From NCBI GenBank assembly GCA_018242605.1, contig JAFEBP010000007.1:344514-408513 (forward strand): DNA of 64,000 nucleotides, written 5' to 3'. The position numbers and the translations under genes are program-made. The stretch is from Planctomycetota bacterium (GTDB lineage: Bacteria; Planctomycetota; Phycisphaerae; Phycisphaerales; UBA1924). Of this stretch, positions 35,087-43,790 are shown piece by piece (position 1 is the first letter of the stretch; the number at the start of each line of letters is the position of its first letter). The notes beneath the pieces are model-generated. The model had not been told where the DNA came from, made no database searches, and was given only the letters and a program-made list of their open reading frames with translations.

Positions 35087-36703
35087 ATGAAGACCGACCC
35101 ACCGCTCCAGCGACCGTCGGGCATTCTCGGGATGATCGAGTGGGTCGGCAACAAACTGCCCGATCCTGTCATTCTCTTCGCGATCGGCGCCGTCCTCGTC
35201 GCGCTGATGTCGGCCATCGCCGCCCAATCCGGCTGGACCGTTCAACCCGTGCGCCCCGTCCCCGCCGCGGCGGGAGCCGATCACGCCCGCGTCGTGCTTG
35301 AGCCCATCGGCGAACCGATCCGCGCCAAGAGCATCCTCTCCGCCGACGGCGCGTACTGGGCGATGAGCAGCGCTGTCAAGAACTTCATCGCGTTCCCCCC
35401 GCTGGGCATGGTGCTCGTCTCGATGCTCGGCATCGGCGTGAGCGAGAAGGTCGGCATGTTCGCGGCCGTCGTCAAGTGGCTCGCCACGCTGGTGCCCAGT
35501 CGACTGCTCACCCCCACTGTCATCTTCCTGGGGATGATGACCCACATCGGCACCGACGCCGGGTTCATCATCCTGCCCCCTCTGGCCGCGGCGATGTTCG
35601 TGCTCGCCGGACGCTCGCCCTTGGCGGGCATCGCCGCCGCGTTCGCGGGCGTCGGCGGCGGCTTCTCCGCCAACCTCCTCATCTCCCCCAGCGACGCGAT
35701 CATGGCCTCCCTCACCTCCGCGGGAGCGCAAGTGCTCGATCCTTCCCGCACCGTCGCCGTGACGTGCAACTGGTGGTTCCTCATCGCCTCCACATTCCTC
35801 CTCACCGTCGTCGGCTGGGCCGTCACGTCATGGATCATCGAGCCCCGCCTCGCGACACGCCCCGCCGAAGAGGGCGGGCCCGCCCCCGCACCCAACGCAG
35901 ACGACCCCGAGAAGATGCTCACGCCTCAGGAGCGTTCGGGCCTCGCCGCCGCCGCGGCAACACTGGTCGTGCTGCTGGGCATCATCCTCGCCATGGCGCT
36001 CGTCCCGGGCTGGCCTCTGCACGGCCTCGCTCCCGCCACCGGCCAGTCCACTCCGCCGGACCGCTGGACGCAGGCGATCGTGCCGATCATCTTCGTGCTC
36101 TTCCTCGGCACCGGCATCGCGTACGGGCTCAGGACCGGATCAATCCGCGGAGCCGCAGACGTCTCCCGGGCGTTCGCCGCGTCCATGGCCTCCATGGCGC
36201 CCGTCATCGTCATGGCCTTCTTCGCGGCACAGTTCATCGAGTATCTCAAGTACTCTCAGCTCGACCGCATGCTCGCCTTCACGGGCGGCGAAGCGCTCGT
36301 CAAGAGCGGCCTCTCCGCCACCCCGCTCATGATCGCGCTGGTGCTCCTGACGGCGGTCTTCAACATGTGCATCGCTTCCATGTCCGCCAAGTGGTCGATG
36401 CTCGCCACCATCCTCGTGCCCATGCTCATGATCGCCGGCATCAGCCCCGAGCTCTCCCAGGCCGCCTACCGCATCGGCGATTCGGTGACGAACACCATCA
36501 CGCCGCTGAACCCCTACATGATCATCATTCTCGTCGCCGCCCAGAGATACCACAAATCCGCCGGCACCGGCAGCATCATCTCGCTCTTGATGCCGTACGC
36601 CGTCGCGTTCCTCTTCGCGTGGCTGAGCCTGCTCATGTTCTGGATGATGCTCGGCGTACCGCTCGGCCCCGGCGGACCTCTGCGGTACGTCCCTCAGGCG
36701 TGA
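35087..36703 (+). CDS. AbgT-family transporter
   Basis: This inner-membrane protein has 538 residues and about 12 membrane segments. It matches the AbgT family (p-aminobenzoyl-glutamate uptake or sulfonamide efflux) in the opening WVGNKLPDPVILFAIGA, the GIGVSEKVGMFAA segment and the TDAGFIILPPL region. The C-terminal PLNPYMIIILV stretch also fits. I took the ATG at 35087; GTG at 35063 and ATG at 35075 are alternatives. Substrate cannot be decided here. Confidence 0.88.
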   Translation: MKTDPPLQRPSGILGMIEWVGNKLPDPVILFAIGAVLVALMSAIAAQSGWTVQPVRPVPAAAGADHARVVLEPIGEPIRAKSILSADGAYWAMSSAVKNFIAFPPLGMVLVSMLGIGVSEKVGMFAAVVKWLATLVPSRLLTPTVIFLGMMTHIGTDAGFIILPPLAAAMFVLAGRSPLAGIAAAFAGVGGGFSANLLISPSDAIMASLTSAGAQVLDPSRTVAVTCNWWFLIASTFLLTVVGWAVTSWIIEPRLATRPAEEGGPAPAPNADDPEKMLTPQERSGLAAAAATLVVLLGIILAMALVPGWPLHGLAPATGQSTPPDRWTQAIVPIIFVLFLGTGIAYGLRTGSIRGAADVSRAFAASMASMAPVIVMAFFAAQFIEYLKYSQLDRMLAFTGGEALVKSGLSATPLMIALVLLTAVFNMCIASMSAKWSMLATILVPMLMIAGISPELSQAAYRIGDSVTNTITPLNPYMIIILVAAQRYHKSAGTGSIISLLMPYAVAFLFAWLSLLMFWMMLGVPLGPGGPLRYVPQA

Positions 36704-36710
36704 CGAGCGT

Positions 36711-37412
36711 TCAGGACTTGCCGACCTCGACCCACTTGCTCATCCCGTGACGCACGATGGCGCCGGTGGTCTGATAGATGATCTGCTCGGCCACGTTGGT
36801 GCAGTGGTCCGCGATGATCTCGCACGCCGTCGCGATCTCGTGCAGCGAAAACGCGAAGTCCGCCGCCATGAGCCCACGCGCCAGCTTCTCCTCGGCGTCC
36901 CGCAGCAGCGCATCCTTGAACGCCGTCACGGCGTGCTGGCTCTGCAGCACGATGTTGGCCAGCGCCGGATCATTGCGGAACACCGCCGTGTTCACGTCGC
37001 GCACGATCCCCACGACGCTGTTGGACATCACCCGAAACGTCTCCGGGAACGCCAGCGCACCCAGCTTGCCGTTGAGCACCATGTCCGCCAGGTCCACCGC
37101 CACGTCCGCCGCCCGCTCAAACTCGTTGTTCACCTTGACGATCGTCAGCACCGCCCGCAACTGCTCGGCCTGCAACTCGGCGCCCTGCTTGGTCGCGTCG
37201 GCCAGAAGCACCACGCACGCACGCTCCAGCGCCACATCCACCGAATCGATCGTGTCGTCCTGGGCCTGCACCCAGCGGGCCTTCTCCGCGCTGTTCTCGA
37301 AGATCGCGTCGAACGCCGCCTCCAGAATTACCTGCACGCGACGCCCCTGCGCGACAAGGTCTGCCTTGAGCCGCTGCGTGCGTTGAGCGAAGCCGTCTGA
37401 GGGTGTCGTCAT
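36711..37412 (-). CDS. PhoU-domain protein
   Basis: The protein has 233 residues and two PhoU-type three-helix bundles. In the first, an LERACVVLLA segment and an ExERAADVA helix carry the acidic metal-binding pattern; in the second, HEIATACEIIADHCTNVAE gives the matching helix. PhoU proteins control phosphate uptake and PhoR signalling. No pst genes are adjacent, so this may be a PhoU paralog tied to another transporter. The gene converges on the AbgT gene with only 7 bp between stops. Confidence 0.88.
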   Translation of the reverse strand: MTTPSDGFAQRTQRLKADLVAQGRRVQVILEAAFDAIFENSAEKARWVQAQDDTIDSVDVALERACVVLLADATKQGAELQAEQLRAVLTIVKVNNEFERAADVAVDLADMVLNGKLGALAFPETFRVMSNSVVGIVRDVNTAVFRNDPALANIVLQSQHAVTAFKDALLRDAEEKLARGLMAADFAFSLHEIATACEIIADHCTNVAEQIIYQTTGAIVRHGMSKWVEVGKS

Positions 37413-37487
37413 GCGGGCCGGGTCTCCCAGTGCTCAAAACGATAGCCACGCCACCGCAGCAGTGTCTGTCGGCCTCCCGGCGCGGCC

Positions 37488-38162
37488 TCAACGTGATCCC
37501 GCCGCACGCACCGCCGCCCCGAGTTCCTGAACCGTGCGAAGTTCAACCTTGGAGTCGGGGTCGGGTTCGGCGGGGAGCCCGTTGGAGCCCACGCGCATCA
37601 CATCCATCAGCAGGAGTGTTCGCCCCTCCGCCCGCACCACCCGCACCCACGCGGCCTGAAACCCCAAACGGTCGATGCTCACCCAGGAACCGAGCACCGC
37701 AATGTTCTCTGAGTCATATCCGTGCGGCAGGTACGGACGCTCCACCGGCATGACGGTCGGCCTCCACGGCCCCGCGTTCAGTTTCCAAGGCACGGAAAGC
37801 GGCGACAAGGGGTCGTCATCCAGCGCGTTCGCCATGTTCACCGTTCCGACATGACCGACCTCGCCCCCGCTCACGAATGCCCAACCGGGACTTGTACCGG
37901 CCGTGTCCCATTGGTATGCGTCAAGGTATACATCCCATAAAGCGTCCGGGTGAATCCTCTTCAACTCGCGCTCAGACATCCCGACATGCACGCCTTGCAG
38001 CGAATACGACGGCCCCATGAGCCGGTAAACGACCGGAACGAACAGCATCGCTCCCGCCGCACCGAGACAAAGTACCCACGACACGATGATCAGCCACCGC
38101 ACCACGCGGCGCGAACTCACCACGGACCGTACCGACGCGGCTGGGGGCAAAGCCTCGGGCAA
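37488..38162 (-). CDS. Single-pass membrane protein of unknown function
   Basis: The protein has 224 residues. A short cytoplasmic N-terminus and one membrane helix (about 22-48) precede an extracytoplasmic domain with a YSLQGVHVGMSERELKRIHPDA segment. That segment resembles the SmpA/BamE-type motif for recognition of a folded partner. The remainder is beta-rich. Codon bias supports a real gene; the name is left open. Confidence 0.6.
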   Translation of the reverse strand: MPEALPPAASVRSVVSSRRVVRWLIIVSWVLCLGAAGAMLFVPVVYRLMGPSYSLQGVHVGMSERELKRIHPDALWDVYLDAYQWDTAGTSPGWAFVSGGEVGHVGTVNMANALDDDPLSPLSVPWKLNAGPWRPTVMPVERPYLPHGYDSENIAVLGSWVSIDRLGFQAAWVRVVRAEGRTLLLMDVMRVGSNGLPAEPDPDSKVELRTVQELGAAVRAAGSR

Positions 38163-38242
38163 TCACGCATTCTACTCGCCCGCCCACAAAGAGGTTCGCC
38201 GTACCCACCCTCATATGCTGCGCCGCACACAGGAGATGCTCC

Positions 38243-38518
38243 ATGGCACTGTTCGACCTGTTCGCTTCAACCGACCAATCCCAGGTGCTCGCGAAACTCA
38301 CCAGTCTTGAAGCCAAGATCGACCTCATCATGGCGCATCTGGGAATCGAGCCCTCCGACCCGGACCCCATAGCGGCCGAGATTCTCCAGATCGCCCGCTC
38401 CGGCAACAAGATCGCCGCCATCAAGATGTACCGCGACCGCACCGGCGCTGGGCTGGCCGAAGCCAAATCCGCCGTCGAAGATGGATTGCTCGGCAAAGGT
38501 CCCCTCGCCGGTCAATAG
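38243..38518 (+). CDS. Stand-alone ribosomal L7/L12 C-terminal-like domain protein
   Basis: The protein has 91 residues. Residues about 45-82 have the L7/L12 C-domain helix-turn-helix pattern (GNKIAAIKMYRDRTGAGLAEAKSAVE), including the conserved Lys and Gly positions. The N-terminus (1-40) is helical and replaces the normal L12 dimerisation domain, so it is not ribosomal L12. Such small proteins occur in many bacteria with unknown role; some contact other ribosome-linked factors. GGAG lies eight bases before the ATG. Confidence 0.75.
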   Translation: MALFDLFASTDQSQVLAKLTSLEAKIDLIMAHLGIEPSDPDPIAAEILQIARSGNKIAAIKMYRDRTGAGLAEAKSAVEDGLLGKGPLAGQ

Positions 38519-38581
38519 CCATCCCAACCAACCGCAGGACCGTGTCAACCCCACGCCGCTTCAAGATCGGTACCCTGTGAC

Positions 38582-39106
38582 ATGGCCTACGTCCACTTCA
38601 ACCACCGCAGGATCAGCCTGGCCTTCACGTGTTGTCTACTCGCGGCGTTCGCCGGCGCGTGCAGTCAGCAGCACGCCCGCACGAACGACGCCGCGCCCGC
38701 CGTGGCGCCCCAGATCGTCCACTCCGCTCAGTTCGCCGACGCCGCCGCGGCTCGCGGGCTCGATGCCATCGCCGCCGCTTGGCCCGACGGCAAGTCACCG
38801 CCCCTCTCCGGCTCCGCCGGCGCCACGGTGCTTGAACCCATCCAGCGCGATATCGACAAAGCAAAAGCCGGCCTGGCCGCAGCGCAAATGCAGATCGGCA
38901 CGCTCGACACTCGCGAGACCGCGCTCAAGACCACCCTCCTCGCCGCGTCGCAGCGCCTCGAAGCCGCCGCCGACGCGATGAGGCGCGGCTTCCCCGAAGG
39001 CCCATACGCCATCACCGATTGCCGTGAAGCCCTCACCCGCGTCCGCGGCGCCGCCGAACCCCTGTGCCGTGCCGCCGCCCCGACGACGCCCTCCCCAACG
39101 CGATAG
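38582..39106 (+). CDS. Predicted lipoprotein, mostly helical
   Basis: The protein has 174 residues. Its signal ends in the lipobox AFAGAC with Cys27 as the modified residue, so it should be anchored to a membrane by lipid. The mature part is Ala-rich and predicted helical. It has a coiled-coil-like middle (DIDKAKAGLAAAQMQIGTLD) and a Pro/Thr-rich end. It lies just upstream of the LptD-like gene (about 50 bp), so a link with outer-membrane assembly is possible but unproven. Confidence 0.65.
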   Translation: MAYVHFNHRRISLAFTCCLLAAFAGACSQQHARTNDAAPAVAPQIVHSAQFADAAAARGLDAIAAAWPDGKSPPLSGSAGATVLEPIQRDIDKAKAGLAAAQMQIGTLDTRETALKTTLLAASQRLEAAADAMRRGFPEGPYAITDCREALTRVRGAAEPLCRAAAPTTPSPTR

Positions 39107-39158
39107 CCCAACCGCCCAATTCCGGCGCGATCGTGCGAACCCGGCCTACCGTCGCCGC

Positions 39159-42100
39159 GTGCTAACCCGCACTGCCACTCGCATCGCGCCCGCTCTCGTG
39201 CTCGCGGCCCTCGCCGCCGCGACGGCGTTGGGGCAGACCGCTCAGCCCGAACCCCAGGGCTTCGCCGGTGTTCGGTTCACTCAAGCGCCCGCCACCGGAA
39301 AACTCACGTTCAAAGCGCTCCGGGCCAACGTCTGGCGTGAAGGCAACACTCGTCGGCTTCTGCTCAGCGGCGACACCCGCGTCCGCATCGCCCAGTACGA
39401 GTTCGTAGCCAAGCGAGCCGCGGTGTGGATGGAGCCGGTCTCCGCCCCCAACGAACCACCCGTCATGCAGGTCTTCGCCGTCTTCGACGAACTGGGCGAC
39501 CCCGCCCAACCTTCGTCGATCGGCTTCCAGGCCAATCGCCTGCCGGTGCGAGCTGTCATCCGCGTGGAAGGCAAGGTCGAGTTGTCGACCGACGCCATCA
39601 CCAATACACCGCCCGTGGCCTCCAAAGACGACCCCGACGCCGCCTTCGAGGCCGAGGCCCAAGCCGCGCTCGCCGCCTCGCTGACCCGCACCACCACCCC
39701 CGCCACCGCGCCGCCGCCGCTGCCCACCGTTATCAGCGCCGCCGCGGCCCCCGCGTTCGGCCCCGCCCGCTCCGAACCTCTCCCCGCTCCCCCGCCCGGC
39801 CCTATCGAGCAGCAGGCCACCGCCAAACTCGCCGGTCAGCCCCGCGACGTCATCTTCGCCAAGGATGGTCTCATCACGCTGGGTGCGAAAGACCTCACCG
39901 TCGTCTCCGGCGAAGACGAAAACTCCGTGGTCGCCTCCGGCGGCGTAATCCTGGTCTATCAGGACACCCGCTCGAACCGGACCCTGCAACTCACCGCCGA
40001 ACGAGCCGTCGTCTTCACCGACCCCGGCCAGCTCGCCGACATGGCCCGGTTCACCATCGCCCAGGTCCGCGGCGTCTTCCTTGAGGGTGACGTCACCGGC
40101 TCCGATGGCAAGTACACCATCCGCGGCCCGCAGATCTACTACGACGTCCGCGCCAACCGCGCCGTCATGCTCGACGCGGTCTTCTGGACTTACGACGAGA
40201 AACGCAGGCTCCCGCTGTACGTCCGCGCCAAGACCGTCCGCCAGACCGCCGCCGATCAGTTCCAGGCCGAACACGCCGAGTTCACCAACAGCGCGTTCTT
40301 TGAGCCCGAACTCTCCATCGGCGCCTCCTCCGTCACGATCACCCGCAAGGACGTCCCCGCCGAGGCCGAGAGCCCCCTCGACGCGGCCGCCGCCAAACGC
40401 GCCCCCACGCAGTCCACCACCCTCCTCCAGGCCGACGACGTGACCATGCGGGGCGTGGGCGTGCCCTTCTTCTACTGGCCCACGTACGCCGGCGACGCGT
40501 CCCAGCCCCCGATCCGCGACTTCCGCGTCGAGAACCGCAACGGCTCGGGCGTCGCGATCAAAGCCACGATTAACGCCTACTCCCTGCTGGGCCTCCAGAA
40601 GCCCGCCGACCGCACCTGGGAGTTGATGACCGACGTCTACTTCGAGCGAGGCCTGGGCATCGGCACCCGCCTGGGCTGGAACAACGAGTCCAACAAGGGC
40701 GGCCTGTTCGTCTACACGCTCCCTTACGACGTCGGCACCGACGTTCTCAAGCCCGGCACCAAGCTCGAACACGACGGCGACTTCCGCGGCATCTTCACCG
40801 GCGAACACCGCTGGCGGATGGACGAAAAGTGGAGCCTCTTCGCCGAAGCCTCGTACATCACCGACGCCACGTTCATCGACGCCTTCTTCGAGAACCTCGG
40901 CGAAACCCGGCGCGAGTTCACCAACCGTCTCCGCGCCGACCGCGTCGCAGGCAACAGCGCTCTCTCGATCGAATCCAAGGGCACGTTCAACGACTTCATC
41001 TCCAACGAATGGCTCCTCCAGAGCCAGGGCTACAGCGTCAACAAGCTCGGCGAAGCCTCCTACGCACGCCAGGCCGACGATCTGCTCAAGGAAGCCTACC
41101 CCGGCCTCCTCTCCTACTGGTCCGAGTACCGCGTGGGCGGCATGCAGATGGCCTTCGACGAGATCCAGGCCCGCAAACGCGGCTTCACGACAGACTACCT
41201 CGCCCAGCGTGCCTTCGGCTTCAACGCCGACCAGAGTTACGGCGACATCCTCCGCGCCCAGGGCCTCAACGAATCGACCGTCGTCCGGGGCGACACCCGA
41301 CAGGAGCTCACGCTCAACGCCGCCGCCGGCCCCGTCAAGCTCACCCCCTTCGTCGTCGGCCGCGTCACCGGTTACGACAACAAGTTCGAGGCCTACTCGC
41401 CCGACGAGAACGACTACGCCCGCCTCTGGGGCTCGGTGGGCATGCGAGTCTCCACCGAGATGCAGGCCGTCTACGACACCGCCGATTCTCGCCTCTTCGA
41501 CATCCACCGCCTCCGCCACGTCGTGCAGCCCAACGCCACGATCTGGTACGGCGGCACCACCGTCGACAGCTCCGCGCTGCCCATCTACGACGAGTCGGTC
41601 GAGTCTCTCACCAACGGCTCCATGGCCCGCGTCGGAGCCACCCAGATCCTCCAGACCCAGCGCGGCGGCCCCGGCCGCTGGCACAGCGTCGACCTGCTCA
41701 CCGTCTCCACCGACTTTGTCTTCTCCTCCGGCGAAGCCAACTCCAAGTCGCCCATCGGCCGCTTCTTCGACTACCGCCCCGAATACGCCAACCCCGGCAA
41801 CTACTTCATCGGCGACCTCACCTACCGCGTCACGGACTCACTCGCCCTCACCGGCGCCACCGTCTACGACTTTGACCTCTCCCAGCAGGCCTTCGGCAGC
41901 GCGGGCGTCATCATCCGGCAGGGCCCCCACTTCTCCATCTCCTCAGACGTCCGCTTCATCAACGAGCTCGACTCCACGTACTGGAACATGGGCGCAACGT
42001 ACGAACTCACCAACAAGTACTCCGTCTTCGCCGGCGCCGCGTACGACCTCAACGCCGGCGGCTTCCAGACGTCCTACGTCGAAGTCCGCCGCCAGTTCTC

Positions 42101-42239
42101 CGCCATGCTCCTGGGCGTCTCGCTCGGGTACAACGAGATCACCGGCGAAACCAGTTTCGGCTTCGTCTTCCGCCCCAACGGCGTTGTGGGTGAAGGCCGC
42201 CTCACCAGCGGCTCGTCGTCCAACGAGTTCGGCTCTTAG
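39159..42239 (+). CDS. lptD: LptD-like outer-membrane protein with OstA-type domains
   Basis: The family inserts lipopolysaccharide into the outer leaflet of the outer membrane. The protein has 1026 residues from the GTG at 39159, which opens a signal peptide (ending ALGQ); the frame is open further upstream to 39024 but lacks such a start. Residues about 30-120 and 230-330 look like OstA/LptA beta-jellyroll units, separated by a Pro/Ala-rich linker. Residues about 430-1026 are a large beta barrel of alternating strands with WRMDEKWSLFAEASYI and similar turns. The long linker and lack of nearby lptE or msbA genes are unusual. The call is by architecture and not by a unique motif. Confidence 0.7.
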   Translation: MLTRTATRIAPALVLAALAAATALGQTAQPEPQGFAGVRFTQAPATGKLTFKALRANVWREGNTRRLLLSGDTRVRIAQYEFVAKRAAVWMEPVSAPNEPPVMQVFAVFDELGDPAQPSSIGFQANRLPVRAVIRVEGKVELSTDAITNTPPVASKDDPDAAFEAEAQAALAASLTRTTTPATAPPPLPTVISAAAAPAFGPARSEPLPAPPPGPIEQQATAKLAGQPRDVIFAKDGLITLGAKDLTVVSGEDENSVVASGGVILVYQDTRSNRTLQLTAERAVVFTDPGQLADMARFTIAQVRGVFLEGDVTGSDGKYTIRGPQIYYDVRANRAVMLDAVFWTYDEKRRLPLYVRAKTVRQTAADQFQAEHAEFTNSAFFEPELSIGASSVTITRKDVPAEAESPLDAAAAKRAPTQSTTLLQADDVTMRGVGVPFFYWPTYAGDASQPPIRDFRVENRNGSGVAIKATINAYSLLGLQKPADRTWELMTDVYFERGLGIGTRLGWNNESNKGGLFVYTLPYDVGTDVLKPGTKLEHDGDFRGIFTGEHRWRMDEKWSLFAEASYITDATFIDAFFENLGETRREFTNRLRADRVAGNSALSIESKGTFNDFISNEWLLQSQGYSVNKLGEASYARQADDLLKEAYPGLLSYWSEYRVGGMQMAFDEIQARKRGFTTDYLAQRAFGFNADQSYGDILRAQGLNESTVVRGDTRQELTLNAAAGPVKLTPFVVGRVTGYDNKFEAYSPDENDYARLWGSVGMRVSTEMQAVYDTADSRLFDIHRLRHVVQPNATIWYGGTTVDSSALPIYDESVESLTNGSMARVGATQILQTQRGGPGRWHSVDLLTVSTDFVFSSGEANSKSPIGRFFDYRPEYANPGNYFIGDLTYRVTDSLALTGATVYDFDLSQQAFGSAGVIIRQGPHFSISSDVRFINELDSTYWNMGATYELTNKYSVFAGAAYDLNAGGFQTSYVEVRRQFSAMLLGVSLGYNEITGETSFGFVFRPNGVVGEGRLTSGSSSNEFGS

Positions 42240-42253
42240 CCCCGCCCGGCGCC

Positions 42254-43135
42254 TTACTTGCCCACGGCGGGCGCCGCCGCGTTCGTCGTCGCCGCGGCTT
42301 CCTTCTTCTGCGATTCCATCAGCTTCGTATACGCAAAGACCGTCATCGCCGCGGGGATGAACGTCTTCTCGCCCGCCTTGCGCGACACGTCATCCAGCGA
42401 CCGCAGCCGCCCGGACTTCACGTCCTTCGTCAGGTCGATCACCACGTTGTCGAACACCGTGATCAGCCCGCCGAAGATCTGGAACTGCTCCTTGGTCCGC
42501 GGCATGAAGTTGCTGATGCCCGGCAGGTTCGTGGGCAGCAGGAAGTACCACTTGTTGTCCGCCGCCTTCTTCATGTACATACCGATCGGCGGCATGATCG
42601 GCTTCTCCTCCCACATCAGCATCACCTGGTCGTCCGTGTGATACACCGTCGTGAGCTTCGCCTCGCTCTCGCGCAGCCACCCGTACGGATCGGCGAACAC
42701 GCTCTTGAGCGCGTCATCGAACGCGTTGCGAGCATCCGTGGGCGGCGGCCCGTCCGGACGCTTGCGCCGCCCCCCCTGCGGACGGAACTGCGACGTCATC
42801 TGCGCCAGCAGCGAAGTCGTCTTGCCCGCCTTCGCCGCCTCTTCCGCCTTGGCCTTCAGCTCCGCCACCTGCGCCGGAAACGCTTTCTGGATCGCATCGC
42901 CGAGATCCTGCACGTTGCCCAGGAACACGCCGAACCGGCGCATCAACCGCCGCATCTCGTCGTTGTCGTAATAGATGTAATCGCCCAGGCGCCGCGCGTC
43001 ACCGTTCATCACCGCGTCCCGCGCCGCGCGGATCGCCGCCTCCGGCGTCGAGCGATCGGCCTCGCCCCGCATGAACGGCACAAAGGCCAGGCCGCCCAGG
43101 CAGAGAATCGCCACGACTGTCCAGATCCATTTCAT
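42254..43135 (-). CDS. Exported or membrane-anchored protein of unknown function
   Basis: The protein has 293 residues. A membrane helix (3-20) is followed by a helical domain that begins with the STPEAAIRAARDAVMNGDARRL pattern found in several small exported domains with an NTF2-like fold. An internal Arg/Gly/Pro-rich loop lies near residue 120. The second half is beta-rich, and the end is an Ala-rich tail. No enzyme motif is seen. It converges on the LptD-like gene, with stops 15 bp apart. Confidence 0.6.
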   Translation of the reverse strand: MKWIWTVVAILCLGGLAFVPFMRGEADRSTPEAAIRAARDAVMNGDARRLGDYIYYDNDEMRRLMRRFGVFLGNVQDLGDAIQKAFPAQVAELKAKAEEAAKAGKTTSLLAQMTSQFRPQGGRRKRPDGPPPTDARNAFDDALKSVFADPYGWLRESEAKLTTVYHTDDQVMLMWEEKPIMPPIGMYMKKAADNKWYFLLPTNLPGISNFMPRTKEQFQIFGGLITVFDNVVIDLTKDVKSGRLRSLDDVSRKAGEKTFIPAAMTVFAYTKLMESQKKEAAATTNAAAPAVGK

Positions 43136-43196
43136 GCGCGTTGGAGTTCCTCGTGCGTTGATACGCCCGCCGCAACGCCCTGGTTACGAAGGCCGC

Positions 43197-43757
43197 TCAC
43201 GCCGACGTGCGATCGACCACCTCGTATGCCTCGCGCTCGCCCCGCCCGCGGACCGGGTAGTCCTTGCGAAGCGGGTGCGCCGGGTAATCCTCCCAGAGAA
43301 GGATGCGCCGCAGATCGGGGTGATTGCGGAAGCGGATGCCGAACATGTCGAACACTTCCCGCTCCGGCCACTCCGCGCCCGGCCACAGGTCGCAGACCGA
43401 GTCCACGTACAGCCCCGGATCGTTCAAGATGCCGTCCGTGGGAAGCGTGGGGTCAAGGAACACCTTGACGAAGAACCGATCGTCCCTCGAGAAGCTCTGC
43501 AGGTTATAGACCACCGCGAACCGCCCGAGCGTCCGCGTGGGATAGTTCAGGTAATCAACCCCCGCCACGTCCGACAGGAAGTTGTATTTGCACCGCTCGT
43601 CATCCCGCAGGAACTTGAGCACCTCGTGCAGGTCCGCCGGCGCCACGATCAACGTCGATTGCCCGCGGAACTCCGTGGCGCGGAACCGCTTGGAAGGGAA
43701 CGCTTCCTTGACAACCTTGAACATCGGATGGTCGAGCGTGACGTGTGTCTGGGACAT
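43197..43757 (-). CDS. nuoC: NADH-quinone oxidoreductase subunit C (NuoC)
   Basis: This is a peripheral-arm subunit of respiratory complex I that helps hold the cluster subunits. It has 186 residues. The complex I 30-kDa signature is complete: WPEREVFDMFGIRFRNHPD, then RRILLWEDYPAHPLRKDYP. The gene stands alone; nuoB, nuoD and the rest are not in the window, although they usually flank nuoC. The ATG at 43757 is the natural start. Confidence 0.94.
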   Translation of the reverse strand: MSQTHVTLDHPMFKVVKEAFPSKRFRATEFRGQSTLIVAPADLHEVLKFLRDDERCKYNFLSDVAGVDYLNYPTRTLGRFAVVYNLQSFSRDDRFFVKVFLDPTLPTDGILNDPGLYVDSVCDLWPGAEWPEREVFDMFGIRFRNHPDLRRILLWEDYPAHPLRKDYPVRGRGEREAYEVVDRTSA

Positions 43758-43790
43758 CGCCGGGAGGGTAGGTGGACACGGGCCGCGTCG

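Noticed and set aside
39162..41684. 840-codon open frame on the minus strand
   Set aside because: It is antisense to the LptD-like gene; the product is Gly/Glu/Val-rich without motifs, as expected for a shadow frame.
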